Shown here: positions 9,024-17,584 of the stretch, piece by piece
Layout: each line of letters begins with the position of its first letter
How positions within the stretch are numbered: position 1 is the stretch's first letter
Source of the DNA: Microbacterium sp. B35-30
Lineage (GTDB): Bacteria; Actinomycetota; Actinomycetes; Actinomycetales; Microbacteriaceae
Direction of reading: 5' to 3'
DNA: 63,340 nucleotides
Assembly: GCF_010634855.1 (NCBI RefSeq)
Contig: NZ_MWLQ01000020.1
Coordinates: 1 to 63,340, forward strand
The notes under the pieces: generated by a model
The model's input: the letters and a program-made list of their open reading frames with translations, nothing else
Told to the model about the DNA's origin: nothing
Database searches by the model: none
Made by a program: the position numbers and the translations under genes

Positions 9024-9698
9024 CTACTCGCTCTCCGTCGCGGTGGCGTAGTGCGGAAGGCCGACCGGCTTCGACTCACCCGAGCCGCGCTGACGCAGGA
9101 AGATCGACAGCGCGATCATGGCGCCGACCGCCAGGAACTCGGACTGCCAGTTCTGCAGGGTCCGGTTCCAGAAGTCAGGCGTGCCGAGGTATTCCACCCA
9201 CGCAATGGGAGGCTGCCCGTGTTCGGCGCTCTCGGAGTTCATGACGACGTTGCCCGCCAGGGACTGCGCGAGCCACGACAGCACGAACACCGTTCCCATC
9301 ACCAGCAGCAGCGAGTTCGAGAACAGCGTCTGACGGATGCCGCGGGCCCGGGCCCAGGACGGCGAATCCGGTCGTGCATGCTCGCCGACCATCTGATCCT
9401 TATCGCTGCCGGGACCCTCGTCGCCGGGCTTCTTCGACTCGGGTGAGCCGCGTTGCACGAACCAGATCGTCGCGGCGATGAACAGGAAGAACTGCAGGAA
9501 CTCCGACTGCCAGTTCTCGGCGACGTCGACGACGAACTCCGATGACGTCACGAAGGAGCCGAATGCCTCGGCCGGCATCCCGTGCTGCGCCAGCCGCTCG
9601 TTGCTCTCGAACCAGCCGGCCACGGATTGCCCCACGAGCGCGAGCACGAAGAGCGCACCGAACAGGACGCTGAGTCCGTTGTCGCGAAGCTGTCGCAT
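9024..9698 (-). CDS. DUF6766-like membrane protein with internal duplication
   Basis: A 224-aa protein with four predicted transmembrane helices made of two homologous halves. Each half has a helix near its start (VLFGALFVLALVGQSVAGW; LLLVMGTVFVLSWLAQSLAG), a loop of about 45 residues, the motif NWQSEFLQFF / NWQSEFLAVG leading into a second helix, and an end QRGSPESK / QRGSGESK. Function is unknown. It begins 3 bp after a 41-aa membrane protein gene, so the two are likely co-translated. The linker between halves is charged and probably cytoplasmic. Confidence 0.8.
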   Translation of the reverse strand: MRQLRDNGLSVLFGALFVLALVGQSVAGWFESNERLAQHGMPAEAFGSFVTSSEFVVDVAENWQSEFLQFFLFIAATIWFVQRGSPESKKPGDEGPGSDKDQMVGEHARPDSPSWARARGIRQTLFSNSLLLVMGTVFVLSWLAQSLAGNVVMNSESAEHGQPPIAWVEYLGTPDFWNRTLQNWQSEFLAVGAMIALSIFLRQRGSGESKPVGLPHYATATESE

Positions 9699-9701
9699 GG
9701 C

Positions 9702-9827
9702 TCACCGTCCGATCAGGGGAATCGTGATCATGTAGGCGAGGCCGACGGCGAGGACCGTGATCCACGACCAGAACACCACGGCTTCTCCGCGGCGAGGGCC
9801 AGCCTCCTCCGGGGTGAATTCATCCAT
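9702..9827 (-). CDS. 41-aa single-helix membrane protein
   Basis: A short gene with a strong ribosome binding site (GGAAGGAGAG, 4 bp before ATG). It encodes an acidic N-terminus (MDEFTPEEAGPRRGE) and one transmembrane helix (VFWSWITVLAVGLAYMITIP). It is immediately upstream of the DUF6766-like gene, with only 3 bp between them, suggesting a small subunit or accessory peptide of that membrane protein. No characterised family was recognised. Confidence 0.7.
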   Translation of the reverse strand: MDEFTPEEAGPRRGEAVVFWSWITVLAVGLAYMITIPLIGR

Positions 9828-9859
9828 CGCGCTCTCCTTCCTGATTCCACCTGCTCGCT

Positions 9860-10825
9860 CTACGCGTGCTCCCTGATCGCGTCCAGGAGCCCCTCTCGCG
9901 CACGCGCCAGGAAGGAGCTCTGATCCTTCCCGACGGGGTGGAGGAAGAGCTCGTCGGCGCCGGCGCCGACCAGCGCGCCGAGGCGTTCGGCGACATCCCG
10001 CTCCTCTGCGGAGATGAGGATGCCGCGCTCGAGCGCTTCGGTGTCGTCGGGGTCGGCGAGCCGGTCGAAGTCCTCCGGCTGCATGAGCTCCCACATCAGA
10101 GCGGGGTCGACCGTCGCCTGGCGCCATTGGTCGGCCGCCGTCCGCAGCGCTTCGGAGTGGGTGTCGGCGAGGCTCACGTGCACCTGCACGGCGCACGGGC
10201 CCGTGCCCCCGGCATCCCGGTATGCAGTCAGGATCCGCCCCACGGTTTCGGGGTCGTGACCGACCGTGACGACGCCGTCGGCCCACGACGCGGCCCACGC
10301 GGCCGTCTCTGCCGAGGCGGCGGCCGCGCGCAGCGGCGCCGGGTTCTGGGGGCGGGACCACACGCGGGCGTCGTGCACCTGGAACGCACCGTCGTGCGTC
10401 ACCCGCTCACCCGCGATGAGCCGGCGCATGACGTCGGCCGCCTGCACCAGGCGGTCCTGCCGCTCGGGCTTCTCGGGCCAGTCGTCTCCCGTCACATGCT
10501 CGTTGAGGGCCTCACCCGAGCCGAGGGCGCACCAGAAGCGCCCCTCGAACATCTCCGCGAGCGTCGCCAGCGCCTGGGCGGCGATGACCGGGTGGTACCG
10601 CTGCCCGGGAGCCGACACCATGCCCATCGGGAACGACGTCGTGGCGAGGGCCGCACCCAGCCAGCTCCAGGCGAAGCCGGACTCGCCCTGCGCCAGCCCC
10701 CATGGTGCGAGGTGGTCGGAGCACATCGCCCCGTCGAACCCGGCCCGCTCCGCCTCTTGCACGGCGGCGAGCAGTCGCGAGGGCGGCAGCTGCTCATGGG
10801 ATGCGTGATATCCGAGGAACACCAT
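9860..10825 (-). CDS. LLM-class flavin oxidoreductase (TIGR03885-like)
   Basis: A luciferase-like monooxygenase of about 321 aa. The N-terminus (MVFLGYHASHEQLPPS), SGFAWSWLGAAL, SAPGQRYHPVIAAQALATLAEMFEGRFW and LGSGEALNEHVTG match the family described as probable non-F420 flavinoid oxidoreductases. A TIM barrel binding FMN or F420 is expected; substrate unknown. The chosen ATG at 10825 has GGAGGG just upstream; an ATG at 10867 would add 14 residues with no family similarity. It stands alone upstream of the DUF6766 pair, with about 30 bp between, and may be co-transcribed with it. Confidence 0.85.
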   Translation of the reverse strand: MVFLGYHASHEQLPPSRLLAAVQEAERAGFDGAMCSDHLAPWGLAQGESGFAWSWLGAALATTSFPMGMVSAPGQRYHPVIAAQALATLAEMFEGRFWCALGSGEALNEHVTGDDWPEKPERQDRLVQAADVMRRLIAGERVTHDGAFQVHDARVWSRPQNPAPLRAAAASAETAAWAASWADGVVTVGHDPETVGRILTAYRDAGGTGPCAVQVHVSLADTHSEALRTAADQWRQATVDPALMWELMQPEDFDRLADPDDTEALERGILISAEERDVAERLGALVGAGADELFLHPVGKDQSSFLARAREGLLDAIREHA

Positions 10826-11002
10826 GCCCTCCAGCGTGCCGGGCGCGGGAGGACTCGCCCACGCCATTGCACCCCGTCGGCACGCGTGCTAACGCCTGGT
10901 CGCCGTTTCCGTGACTTCGGGGCGCGTGTCGCCCACGCCATCACTCCTCTCGCAGTCAGCCCGGTCACAGGGCGGCCGCGCACTGTGGAGTCCTCGACCG
11001 CA

Positions 11003-11335
11003 TCAGAGCTCGTGGTGAGGGTGCGTCTCCTCGGTGTGCTCCGGCGGTTCGGGCACGATGTGCAGTCCCGTGACCGAGTTGGCAGTGTAGATGAGTGCCT
11101 CCACCCAGGCCCGGTTGATCGGCGGCTGCCGGCTGCCGTAGAACTTGTAGACCAGCGAGGCATGCGAGTGGACCCACACCGTGGTGCGCCCGTTGCCGAT
11201 GCTGGGGTCGTCCTTCCAGCTGAACGAGAAGGACTCGCCGCGACGCAGCTTCGCGCTGATGACCACCATGAGGTGCGCCAAGACGCGGTCGTCGAAGTCG
11301 ACCTTGACCGCGCCCTCGTAGATGAACTTGCCCAT
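11003..11335 (-). CDS. DUF7882-like small protein (often mislabelled ATP-dependent DNA ligase)
   Basis: A 110-aa protein starting at ATG 11335 with GGAGG eight bases upstream. It has the Microbacteriaceae-specific pattern MGKFIYEG, FDDRVLAHLMVVISAKLRR, ESFSFSWKDDPSIGNGRTT, RAWVEALIYTANS and GLHIVPEPPE. Databases often name such proteins DNA ligase because ligase-adjacent domains carry the same module, but no ligase catalytic motif is present. The role is unknown. Its presence supports a Microbacteriaceae origin. No operon partner: the neighbouring GAF-ANTAR gene is divergent. Confidence 0.8.
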   Translation of the reverse strand: MGKFIYEGAVKVDFDDRVLAHLMVVISAKLRRGESFSFSWKDDPSIGNGRTTVWVHSHASLVYKFYGSRQPPINRAWVEALIYTANSVTGLHIVPEPPEHTEETHPHHEL

Positions 11336-11502
11336 GAGACCTCCGGATGCCGGGATCAGAGCCACGAGCCGGAGTGCGAGTCTCCTCCCGGCCTGCATGC
11401 GCTTGAAGCCAGAATGCACCCGATCGATGCTTCATCGCGCCCCTCTCACGCTGAGCCCTGGGCAGGCGGGCCTCGCGCCGGTAGCGTGGGGAAGGGAGAA
11501 TG

Positions 11503-12207
11503 ATGAGCAGCAGCTTCGCCGTCGCGCTGGCGCACCTCGAGCAGTCCGGCGGTCGACCGGAGGAGTTCAGCAGCGCTTTCGTCGAGTTCCTGCCGATCAC
11601 CGGGGCTGCCGTATCGACTCTCGGTGACGTCTTCGGAAGCGAGACGCTGTCGGCCTCCGACGACCGGGCGGCGCGCCTCGACGAGCTGCAGTTCGACCTC
11701 GGTGAGGGCCCGTGCTGGGACGCCCTGCGCAGCGCGCGTCCGGTGGCGGAGGCATCCCTCCGCGTCGCGGGCCGCCGGCGGTGGCCGGCCTTCGTCGGCG
11801 CTCTCGAAGGCGAGGAGGTCAGCTCGCTGTTCGCGTTCCCGCTGGTCGTCGGCGCGCTGCGCGTCGGCGCGATCGACCTGTACTCGCGAGAGCCCACCGC
11901 TCTCAACCCCGACCACGAGCACCAGGCCTCGGCGATGGCGTTCGTGATCAGCCGGCACGTGCTGCGGCTGGGGCTCGAAGAGCACATCCGCGAAGAGAGC
12001 CTGCAGCAGCCGCTCTCGCGGCGCGTTGTGCATCAGGCCACGGGGATCGTGCTCGCCCAGCTCGAACTGTCGCCCGAGGACGCCCGGCTCGTCATCCAGG
12101 GTCAGGCCTTCGCAACGGGGAGGACCATGGCGGATGTCGCGGAGGACGTCGTGGCGGGAAGACTCCGATTCACTCGGCAGGACGACAGGATCGAGGTCGA
12201 GTCATGA
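11503..12207 (+). CDS. GAF-ANTAR antitermination regulator 1
   Basis: A 234-aa sensor with an N-terminal GAF domain (about residues 25-145; FDLGEGPCWDALRSARPV is typical) and a C-terminal ANTAR domain (about 165-225; VVHQATGIVLAQLELSPEDARLVIQGQAFATGRTMADVAEDVV). ANTAR domains bind paired RNA hairpins and prevent transcription termination. The second of two adjacent ATGs is preferred because GAAGGGAGA is then correctly spaced. The stop overlaps the next gene, also GAF-ANTAR, by 4 bp, so both are made together and may dimerise; that is an inference. Confidence 0.9.
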   Translation: MSSSFAVALAHLEQSGGRPEEFSSAFVEFLPITGAAVSTLGDVFGSETLSASDDRAARLDELQFDLGEGPCWDALRSARPVAEASLRVAGRRRWPAFVGALEGEEVSSLFAFPLVVGALRVGAIDLYSREPTALNPDHEHQASAMAFVISRHVLRLGLEEHIREESLQQPLSRRVVHQATGIVLAQLELSPEDARLVIQGQAFATGRTMADVAEDVVAGRLRFTRQDDRIEVES

Positions 12208-12947
12208 CGAAGACCTCGCGCGACAGTCACCTCCTCCAGACCTTCGCCATGCTGGCGGACACCATGGTGGACGACTACGACGTGGTCGACCTCCTGCAGT
12301 CGCTGGTCGACGCGTGTCATGACGTGCTCGGGATCTCTGCCGCCGGCATCCTCCTCGCCGACGACGACGGCGAGCTGCAGGTCGTCGCCTCGACCAGTGA
12401 AGCCAGCCGCCTGGTCGAGCTGATGCAGTTGGGCGCGCAGGCCGGTCCCTGCATCGAGTGCTACCGCCGGGGGACCTTCGTGTCGGTGGCCTCCATCGCG
12501 TCTGTCCCCGAGGAGTGGGGCGCCTTCCGAGACAGCGCGACCGCGCACGGGTTCGGCGCGACCGACGCCGTGCCGCTGCGCCTCCGCGACACGACGATCG
12601 GCGCACTCAACCTCTTCCGCGAGAAGGAGGGGCCGCCTGAGGAGTTCGACGTGACCGCGGCGCGGGCCTTCGCGGATGTCGCGACGATCGGCATCCTGCA
12701 CGAGCGCACCCTGCGGGAGTCGGAGGTGCTCGCGCGGCAGCTGCAGCAGGCGCTGCAGTCGCGGATCACCATCGAACAGGCGAAGGGCGTCGTCGCCTTC
12801 ACGAACGGCGTTCCCATCGACGATGCCTTCCAGACCATCCGCGCGTACGCGCGTCGCCACCAGCTTCCGTTGAGCGCCGTCGCGGCCCGGCTGGTCAACC
12901 GCGAGCTGCGCATCGGCGAGCCGGTCGACGACAATCGCCCCGGCTGA
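12204..12947 (+). CDS. GAF-ANTAR antitermination regulator 2
   Basis: A 247-aa protein with an N-terminal GAF domain (about residues 15-165, with AGPCIECYRRGTFVSVASI and TIGALNLFREKEGP) and a C-terminal ANTAR domain (about 180-235; LQSRITIEQAKGVVAFTNGVPIDDAF). Translationally coupled to the preceding paralogue through an ATGA overlap. GAF pocket residues CIEC suggest small-ligand or redox sensing, but the ligand is unknown. The ANTAR target RNA was not identified in the window. Confidence 0.9.
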   Translation: MTKTSRDSHLLQTFAMLADTMVDDYDVVDLLQSLVDACHDVLGISAAGILLADDDGELQVVASTSEASRLVELMQLGAQAGPCIECYRRGTFVSVASIASVPEEWGAFRDSATAHGFGATDAVPLRLRDTTIGALNLFREKEGPPEEFDVTAARAFADVATIGILHERTLRESEVLARQLQQALQSRITIEQAKGVVAFTNGVPIDDAFQTIRAYARRHQLPLSAVAARLVNRELRIGEPVDDNRPG

Positions 12948-13023
12948 CACGTCGAGACCCGGAGCGTATACTGGCCGCGCGCGCCCCAGACCCTGGCGTT
13001 CTCCAGAAAGGCCGGGTGAACCC

Positions 13024-13362
13024 ATGAAACTGCTGACGAACGGGACGGGCGCATATCTGACCGGCGACCGGATCGCCGATGCCGTCGTCCGCCTCGGGGT
13101 CGCGCTGTCGAACGAACAGCGGGTGGACGTCGTGGAGATCCCCTACCGTGCGCCGCACGGGGGCGTCGAGCAGGCGCTCCTGACCATCGGCTGGCAGACG
13201 CACGTGAACGCCGAGACTCGGTCGGATGTCACCGACGAGCTCGTCGATCACGGCGCCGTCCAGGCCCTCGTCGCGCGGGCACACCGCATCGTCCCGAGTG
13301 GCGACACGCCGATGTCGCACGACGAGGTCGGTCACACACAGGGCTACGACGGCATCGTCTGA
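13024..13362 (+). CDS. hypothetical protein, 112 aa
   Basis: A small soluble protein (MKLLTNGTGAYLTGDRIADAVVRLG) with no signal peptide, membrane helix or cysteines. The N-terminal sequence looks like an alternating strand/helix fold, followed by VDVVEIPYRAPHGGVEQALLTIGWQTHV; the C-terminus is polar and probably flexible. GAAAGGCCGGGTG precedes the ATG. I do not recognise a family. It follows the GAF-ANTAR pair by 76 bp and converges on a CBS-domain gene, so it may belong to a stress-associated cluster. Confidence 0.65.
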   Translation: MKLLTNGTGAYLTGDRIADAVVRLGVALSNEQRVDVVEIPYRAPHGGVEQALLTIGWQTHVNAETRSDVTDELVDHGAVQALVARAHRIVPSGDTPMSHDEVGHTQGYDGIV

Positions 13363-13372
13363 CGCCGCCGCG

Positions 13373-13786
13373 TCACTCCGAGATCTCGGCGACCGTTTCG
13401 CCCGTCTCCACCGGCGCGAGAGCGAGCGCGATGTCGGCCTGACTGATGATTCCGACGAGATCGTGGCCGTCGATCACGGGCAGCCGGCGGACCTGGTGCC
13501 GCTTCATCGCCTCGAGGGCCTCCTGGATGTCGTCGTCGGCGCCGATCGTGACAGGCTTGCCCTGGCCGAGCGAGCCGGCGGTGGTGCTCGAGGGGTCGCC
13601 GCCCTGCGCGATGCATTTCACGACGATGTCGCGATCGGTGAGCATGCCCTTCAGCCGCTTGTCCTCACCGCAGATCGGCAGTGCCCCCACATCCAACGAA
13701 GCCATCAGGCGCGCGGCGTCCACGAGCGTCTCGTTCTCTCCCACGCACCGGGCGTCGGGGGTCATGATGTCCCTGGCAACGGTCAT
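13373..13786 (-). CDS. CBS-domain pair protein
   Basis: A 137-aa protein made of two CBS domains: MTPDARCVGENETLVDAARLMASLDVGALPI...LTDRDIVVKCIA (about residues 8-65) and VTIGADDDIQEALEAMKRHQVRRLPVIDG...IISQADIALAL (about 75-130). Stand-alone CBS pairs typically bind adenine nucleotides and act as energy sensors for other proteins; the partner is unknown. ATG 13786 follows AAGGAGAAGG; an upstream in-frame ATG lacks support. Confidence 0.9.
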   Translation of the reverse strand: MTVARDIMTPDARCVGENETLVDAARLMASLDVGALPICGEDKRLKGMLTDRDIVVKCIAQGGDPSSTTAGSLGQGKPVTIGADDDIQEALEAMKRHQVRRLPVIDGHDLVGIISQADIALALAPVETGETVAEISE

Positions 13787-13915
13787 GTCCTTCTCCTTCC
13801 GCTGATCCAGCGACATTAGGCGCGCGTCGGATCCGCCGCGGAGGGGCTTGACACGGACTTGCCGTGCGGTTCGGCTCGATGCTCGGAGCGCCGGAGTCTG
13901 CCTCGACGGCCGACC

Positions 13916-15358
13916 TCAAAGCAGGATGACGATGTCGGTGATCACCCAGGTCCCGTCGACGAGGACCAGGGTGTACACCCAGTACTCGTCGACGAGGAAA
14001 GGTTGATCCACCGGCGCACCGTCGGCATCCGTGAGCGAGTCGTATGTCTCGTGCGACTTGATCTCGAAGGTCTCGGCCGAGCGTCGCTCGATGTCGGTGG
14101 GTGTGAAGGCGAAGTCGGCGACGGCCGCGCTGTAGGACCGGGATGCCGGTCCGAACGCTGCACACCCGCTCGCGTCCATCGCGCTGCGGAACGAGGCGGT
14201 GGTCGTCGCCAGGTAGGCGTCGCAGTCGCCCTCCAGCCAGGCGTCGTTGTACGCGCGCATGGCCTCGATCGCCGCGCGTTCATTCGTGTTCGCCGGTTCG
14301 TCCTCGGCCGCCGCCCCGTTCTCTCCTTCGGCGATCTTCCACGCTCCGTCCACCTCGACCAGGTGATAGCGGTACGGCGCGCCGGTCTCGTACGGCGGGT
14401 CGATCGGCTCGCCGAATTCGTCGACGTCGAGCGTGCACACCTCGACGACGTCGACGATGATCTCGCCGACGTGCGCGTCGACGAGGGTGCGGAACCGCAT
14501 GTCTTCGGGGTGCACGTCCATCGGGCAGTACGCGTTCTGATCGCTGATGTGCTGCTGGAAGCTCGCGCAGTCCGGCCACGCCATGAGCTCGCGGAAGCCC
14601 GCTGTCGTCGACGCCTCCAGTGCGGCGCAGTCTCCGGCGGAGTAGGCGGCGCGCCAGTCGGCCATCGTCTCGGCGACCGCCTGGTCCTCGCCCGCGGTCA
14701 GCTGCCCCTCGGTGCGGCCGCCGGTGACATCATGCACGCTCTCGAGCTTCCACGCACCATCGGCGCGGACGAGGTGATACCGGTAGTCGACTTCGACGGA
14801 CACCGGGGTGGTCACCGGCTCACCGTTCTCGTCGATGTAGCTTCGGGCCTCCATGTGCGCGAGAGCGGCGATCGTGCCACGGCCGGTGCCGGCCGCGGAT
14901 ATCGGCGTCACCTCGAGTGATTCCAGGACCTGCGCGCGGCCGCCGGCGGACTGCACGAAGACGTCGCAGTCCGGCAGGCCGATGCGTGCGCGAAACTCGG
15001 TCGTCGTCACCGCGACGAACAGGTCGCAGTCCTCCTCGGCGAAGGCCGTCTCATAGGCTGCGACGACCGCCATCGCGTCGGCCTCGTTGCCGCCCGTGGA
15101 CGACGGCGAAGGCGACGGCTCCGCCACCGCATGCACCCGGGGCGCCGCGGTCGAGCCGGCAGCTGTGGTGGGAAACGACGTGACCGCGATGGCGCCGAGG
15201 ACAGCCGCCAGCAGCGCCGGAGCGATCCATCGGCGATGCCGTCGATGCCGCTCGGGCGCGGATGGCCGTCGACGTGCCGCCGTGTGTTCGCCGACACTGT
15301 CGGCCGCCCGTCCGACGGCGCGGACGCCACTGTCAGACGAGCCCCCAGAGCTCCCCAT
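13916..15358 (-). CDS. membrane-anchored protein with three tandem NTF2/SnoaL-like repeats
   Basis: About 480 aa. A cytoplasmic Arg/His-rich stretch precedes one membrane helix (APALLAAVLGAIAVTSF, about residues 46-62), then a Pro/Ser linker and three homologous units of about 125 aa. Each unit has a helix ending in DC, a TT..FR motif and a second Cys (EEDCDLFVAVTTTEFR; AGDCAALEASTTAGFR; EGDCDAYLATTTASFR), a D.(DENF)G.P turn and a terminal YR/VYHLV..DGAW strand. The paired cysteines suggest a disulfide per unit outside the membrane. The next gene carries a fourth copy. Start codon uncertain. Ligand or function unknown. Confidence 0.72.
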   Translation of the reverse strand: MGSSGGSSDSGVRAVGRAADSVGEHTAARRRPSAPERHRRHRRWIAPALLAAVLGAIAVTSFPTTAAGSTAAPRVHAVAEPSPSPSSTGGNEADAMAVVAAYETAFAEEDCDLFVAVTTTEFRARIGLPDCDVFVQSAGGRAQVLESLEVTPISAAGTGRGTIAALAHMEARSYIDENGEPVTTPVSVEVDYRYHLVRADGAWKLESVHDVTGGRTEGQLTAGEDQAVAETMADWRAAYSAGDCAALEASTTAGFRELMAWPDCASFQQHISDQNAYCPMDVHPEDMRFRTLVDAHVGEIIVDVVEVCTLDVDEFGEPIDPPYETGAPYRYHLVEVDGAWKIAEGENGAAAEDEPANTNERAAIEAMRAYNDAWLEGDCDAYLATTTASFRSAMDASGCAAFGPASRSYSAAVADFAFTPTDIERRSAETFEIKSHETYDSLTDADGAPVDQPFLVDEYWVYTLVLVDGTWVITDIVILL

Positions 15359-15466
15359 GGCCGGAGCATAGCCCCTCTCGACGGCGAGGGCATCCCTCGC
15401 GGCCCAATCGATGCACAGGCCCAGGCTCACGGGCCTTGCAGGGCCCGGGGCGCGCGGGCGGGGCAG

Positions 15467-16138
15467 CTATTCCATGCCGTCGATGAGCCAGTCGTCGCCG
15501 TCGGCGACGACGGTGTACACCCAGTCGATGGAGTCCTCGGACGGCTCGTCGAGCGGCGCGCCATCTTCATCTACGAGCGCCGTGTATGTCTCTGTGGTCG
15601 TCACGACGATCGCGTCGCCGTCCCGCCGCACGTCGGTCACATCGATCTCATAGTCCTCGACGGAGTCCGTGAACGTCTCCGCCTCGGTCTCGAACGCCGA
15701 GCAGTCCGCGAGTCCCGACTGCGTGCGGAAGCTCTCGGTGGTCGATGCGGCATAGGACTCGCAGTCGGCGTCCTGCCACGCCTCGTCGTACAGCTCGACG
15801 GTGGCGACCGCGGCCCGCTGGTCGGGGTCCGTGGCCGTCCCGCTCCCGAGCGGTCCGGCGGCGTCGAGACCCGCGATCAGCCGCGGAACAAGTGTGGCGG
15901 CCAGGATGACGATGGCGAGCACCACGACGCCGAGCACGACCCACACGATCCACAGTCTCGACTTCGCCGGTGCCGGGGGAGGCGCCGGTGCGATGGCGGT
16001 GGGAGCCGAGCGTGCCGTGGCGGTCGCCTGCCCGTCCGTCGCGCCGGGCTCGGCGACGTGCTCGGTCCAACGGGTGCCATCCCACCACCGCGTCGCATCG
16101 TGGCCGTCGTCGTACCACCCGGGCGGAGTCGTCGTCAT
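15467..16138 (-). CDS. DUF2510 membrane protein with one NTF2-like repeat
   Basis: A 223-aa protein with an N-terminal DUF2510 module (PPGWYDDGHDATRWWDGTRWTEH, a common actinobacterial juxtamembrane domain), an Ala/Pro linker, one membrane helix (LWIVWVVLGVVVLAIVILAA, about residues 62-81) and an external NTF2-like domain with the same cysteine pair and turn as the three repeats next door (DADCESYAASTTESFR; DEDGAPLDEP; final DGDDWLIDGM). It is upstream of and co-directional with the triple-repeat gene, with 108 bp between, so the pair probably arose by domain duplication. Confidence 0.78.
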   Translation of the reverse strand: MTTTPPGWYDDGHDATRWWDGTRWTEHVAEPGATDGQATATARSAPTAIAPAPPPAPAKSRLWIVWVVLGVVVLAIVILAATLVPRLIAGLDAAGPLGSGTATDPDQRAAVATVELYDEAWQDADCESYAASTTESFRTQSGLADCSAFETEAETFTDSVEDYEIDVTDVRRDGDAIVVTTTETYTALVDEDGAPLDEPSEDSIDWVYTVVADGDDWLIDGME

Positions 16139-16161
16139 GCGAGAACCTTAGACCCGACGGG

Positions 16162-17214
16162 TCACAGCCAGCGACGGCGTTTGAACAGCCCGTAGATCAC
16201 GAGGTCGATGGTGATGATGGTCAGGCCGATGACGATCCATCCGTACTGCCACTGGACGAGCGGGATGTTCTCGAAATTCATGCCGTAGAGCCCCGCGATG
16301 AGCGTCGGCACCGCGAGGAGCGCCGCGAAGGCCGAGATCGTGCGCATGTCCTGGTTCTGCCGGGCGGCGACGTTGTTCTCATAGCTGGAGAGGATGGCGT
16401 CCAGCGCGATGCTCTGGTTGTTGATGAGGGCCGCGGTCCCGGCGGCGTCGTCGAGCAGGTCGTGCAGGTACGGCAGGATGTGCTCGTTGCCGACAGTGAG
16501 GGTCTCGAGGTGACGCGTGCTCTCATGCAGCGCCGCGGCGATGCTCGAGACGGCGCGGTCGACCCGTCCGATGTCTTTGCGGATCCGGTAGATCCGGTGG
16601 TGGTCCTCGCGCTCGCTTTCGCTGAAGACCTGCTCTTCGAGCTCCTCGAGGGCGGATTCGACGGATGCCGCGGCATCCGCGTAGCCGCCGACGATCTGCG
16701 CCATGATGAGGTGCGCCGCGGGCAGGGTGTCGGCACGCGCTTCCTCGCGGGCATCCTCGAGCAGTTGCGGCAAGTCGGGCAGTTCGCCCCCGTTGCCGCG
16801 TTGCACCGTGAGCAGCCAGCCTTCGCCGATGTAGAGGAACGTCTCGCCGAGCACCAGCGCCTCGTCGGCCGTGTGCAGCACGTTCCACAGCATCACGAAG
16901 AGGTGCTCGTCGAACTTCTGGACCTTCGGCTGCTGACGGCGCGAGACGACGTCGGCGACCGCAGTGGGGTGGATGCCGAGCACGTCCCTCGCGCGTCGCA
17001 CGGTGTCTTCGTCGGGCTCGACGAGGTGCAGCCAGATGAAGTCGTCCTTCCGTCGCGTGCGACGGACGATCGGCGGTACGTCCTCCAGGGAGGCGTCCGT
17101 CAGCGGCTCGATCTCGTCGCCGACGAGGAAGATGCGCAGCGAGCCCTCGGCGGGAGGTGCCGCGTCGCCCCCCTCTGCGGTCGTCGCATTCTGCTCCTTC
17201 GCGGGCTGCGGCAT
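16162..17214 (-). CDS. corA: CorA-family magnesium/cobalt transporter
   Basis: A 350-aa CorA channel. The large cytoplasmic N-terminal domain has the family pattern FIWLHLVEPDEDTV and LYIGEGWLLTVQRG; the long stalk helix leads to two C-terminal membrane helices with the signature YGMN (about residue 317) followed by a hydrophobic helix and a basic end KRRRWL. It transports Mg2+ (and Co2+) as a pentamer. ATG 17214 has only a weak site (AAAGG). It is separated by 23 bp from the co-directional DUF2510 gene. Confidence 0.94.
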   Translation of the reverse strand: MPQPAKEQNATTAEGGDAAPPAEGSLRIFLVGDEIEPLTDASLEDVPPIVRRTRRKDDFIWLHLVEPDEDTVRRARDVLGIHPTAVADVVSRRQQPKVQKFDEHLFVMLWNVLHTADEALVLGETFLYIGEGWLLTVQRGNGGELPDLPQLLEDAREEARADTLPAAHLIMAQIVGGYADAAASVESALEELEEQVFSESEREDHHRIYRIRKDIGRVDRAVSSIAAALHESTRHLETLTVGNEHILPYLHDLLDDAAGTAALINNQSIALDAILSSYENNVAARQNQDMRTISAFAALLAVPTLIAGLYGMNFENIPLVQWQYGWIVIGLTIITIDLVIYGLFKRRRWL

Positions 17215-17584
17215 CGGCGGTACCTTTCACAACGTAGCGTGGGGATGCCCCGGGCGAGGCCCCTCGAGCGCGTCGAGCCGTGCGGGAGGCTCGGAGCGGC
17301 TCAGTCGTCACCGGAAACATACGCCGGCGAGTGGCACGCACTGAGGGGCTTGTCCCGCGGCGGCGCCTGTGCATGGACGACCCGGCGCACAGCGGAACCG
17401 GTGCCCGGCTTACTGGGTGGAACGCGCGTTGCCGCCGCCGCAGCCCGGCCCCTACATTCGCACCAACCCGAGGGTCGATCCGGGATCCCCGCTCCCCAGG
17501 CGGGGCCGGAGGCTGTCATCGGCCGAGCGCGGCCATCGCGCTTCGATTCCCCGAGGACCACCTCGAATGATCGAAGGAGATCAC
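17215..17584. other. intergenic region upstream of the ThuA-like gene
   Basis: No convincing gene in this 370-bp gap between the divergent corA and ThuA-like genes. It carries the motif GGCTTACTGGGTGGAAC at 17407-17423, sharing 12 consecutive bases with the site before the first IclR gene (18661), and a GATCGAAGGAGA ribosome binding site for the ThuA-like ATG. An open frame extends upstream of that ATG but has no similarity. Confidence 0.45.
17407..17423 (+). promoter_or_regulatory. putative IclR-type operator before the ThuA-like gene
   Basis: GGCTTACTGGGTGGAAC. The last twelve bases are identical to the site at 18661-18677. It lies 162 bp upstream of the ThuA-like start. The left arm is degenerate. 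Regulation by one of the neighbouring IclR proteins is inferred. Confidence 0.4.

Noticed and set aside
11003..11335. ATP-dependent DNA ligase
   Set aside because: Common database label for this family, but the 110-aa protein has no nucleotidyltransferase motif.
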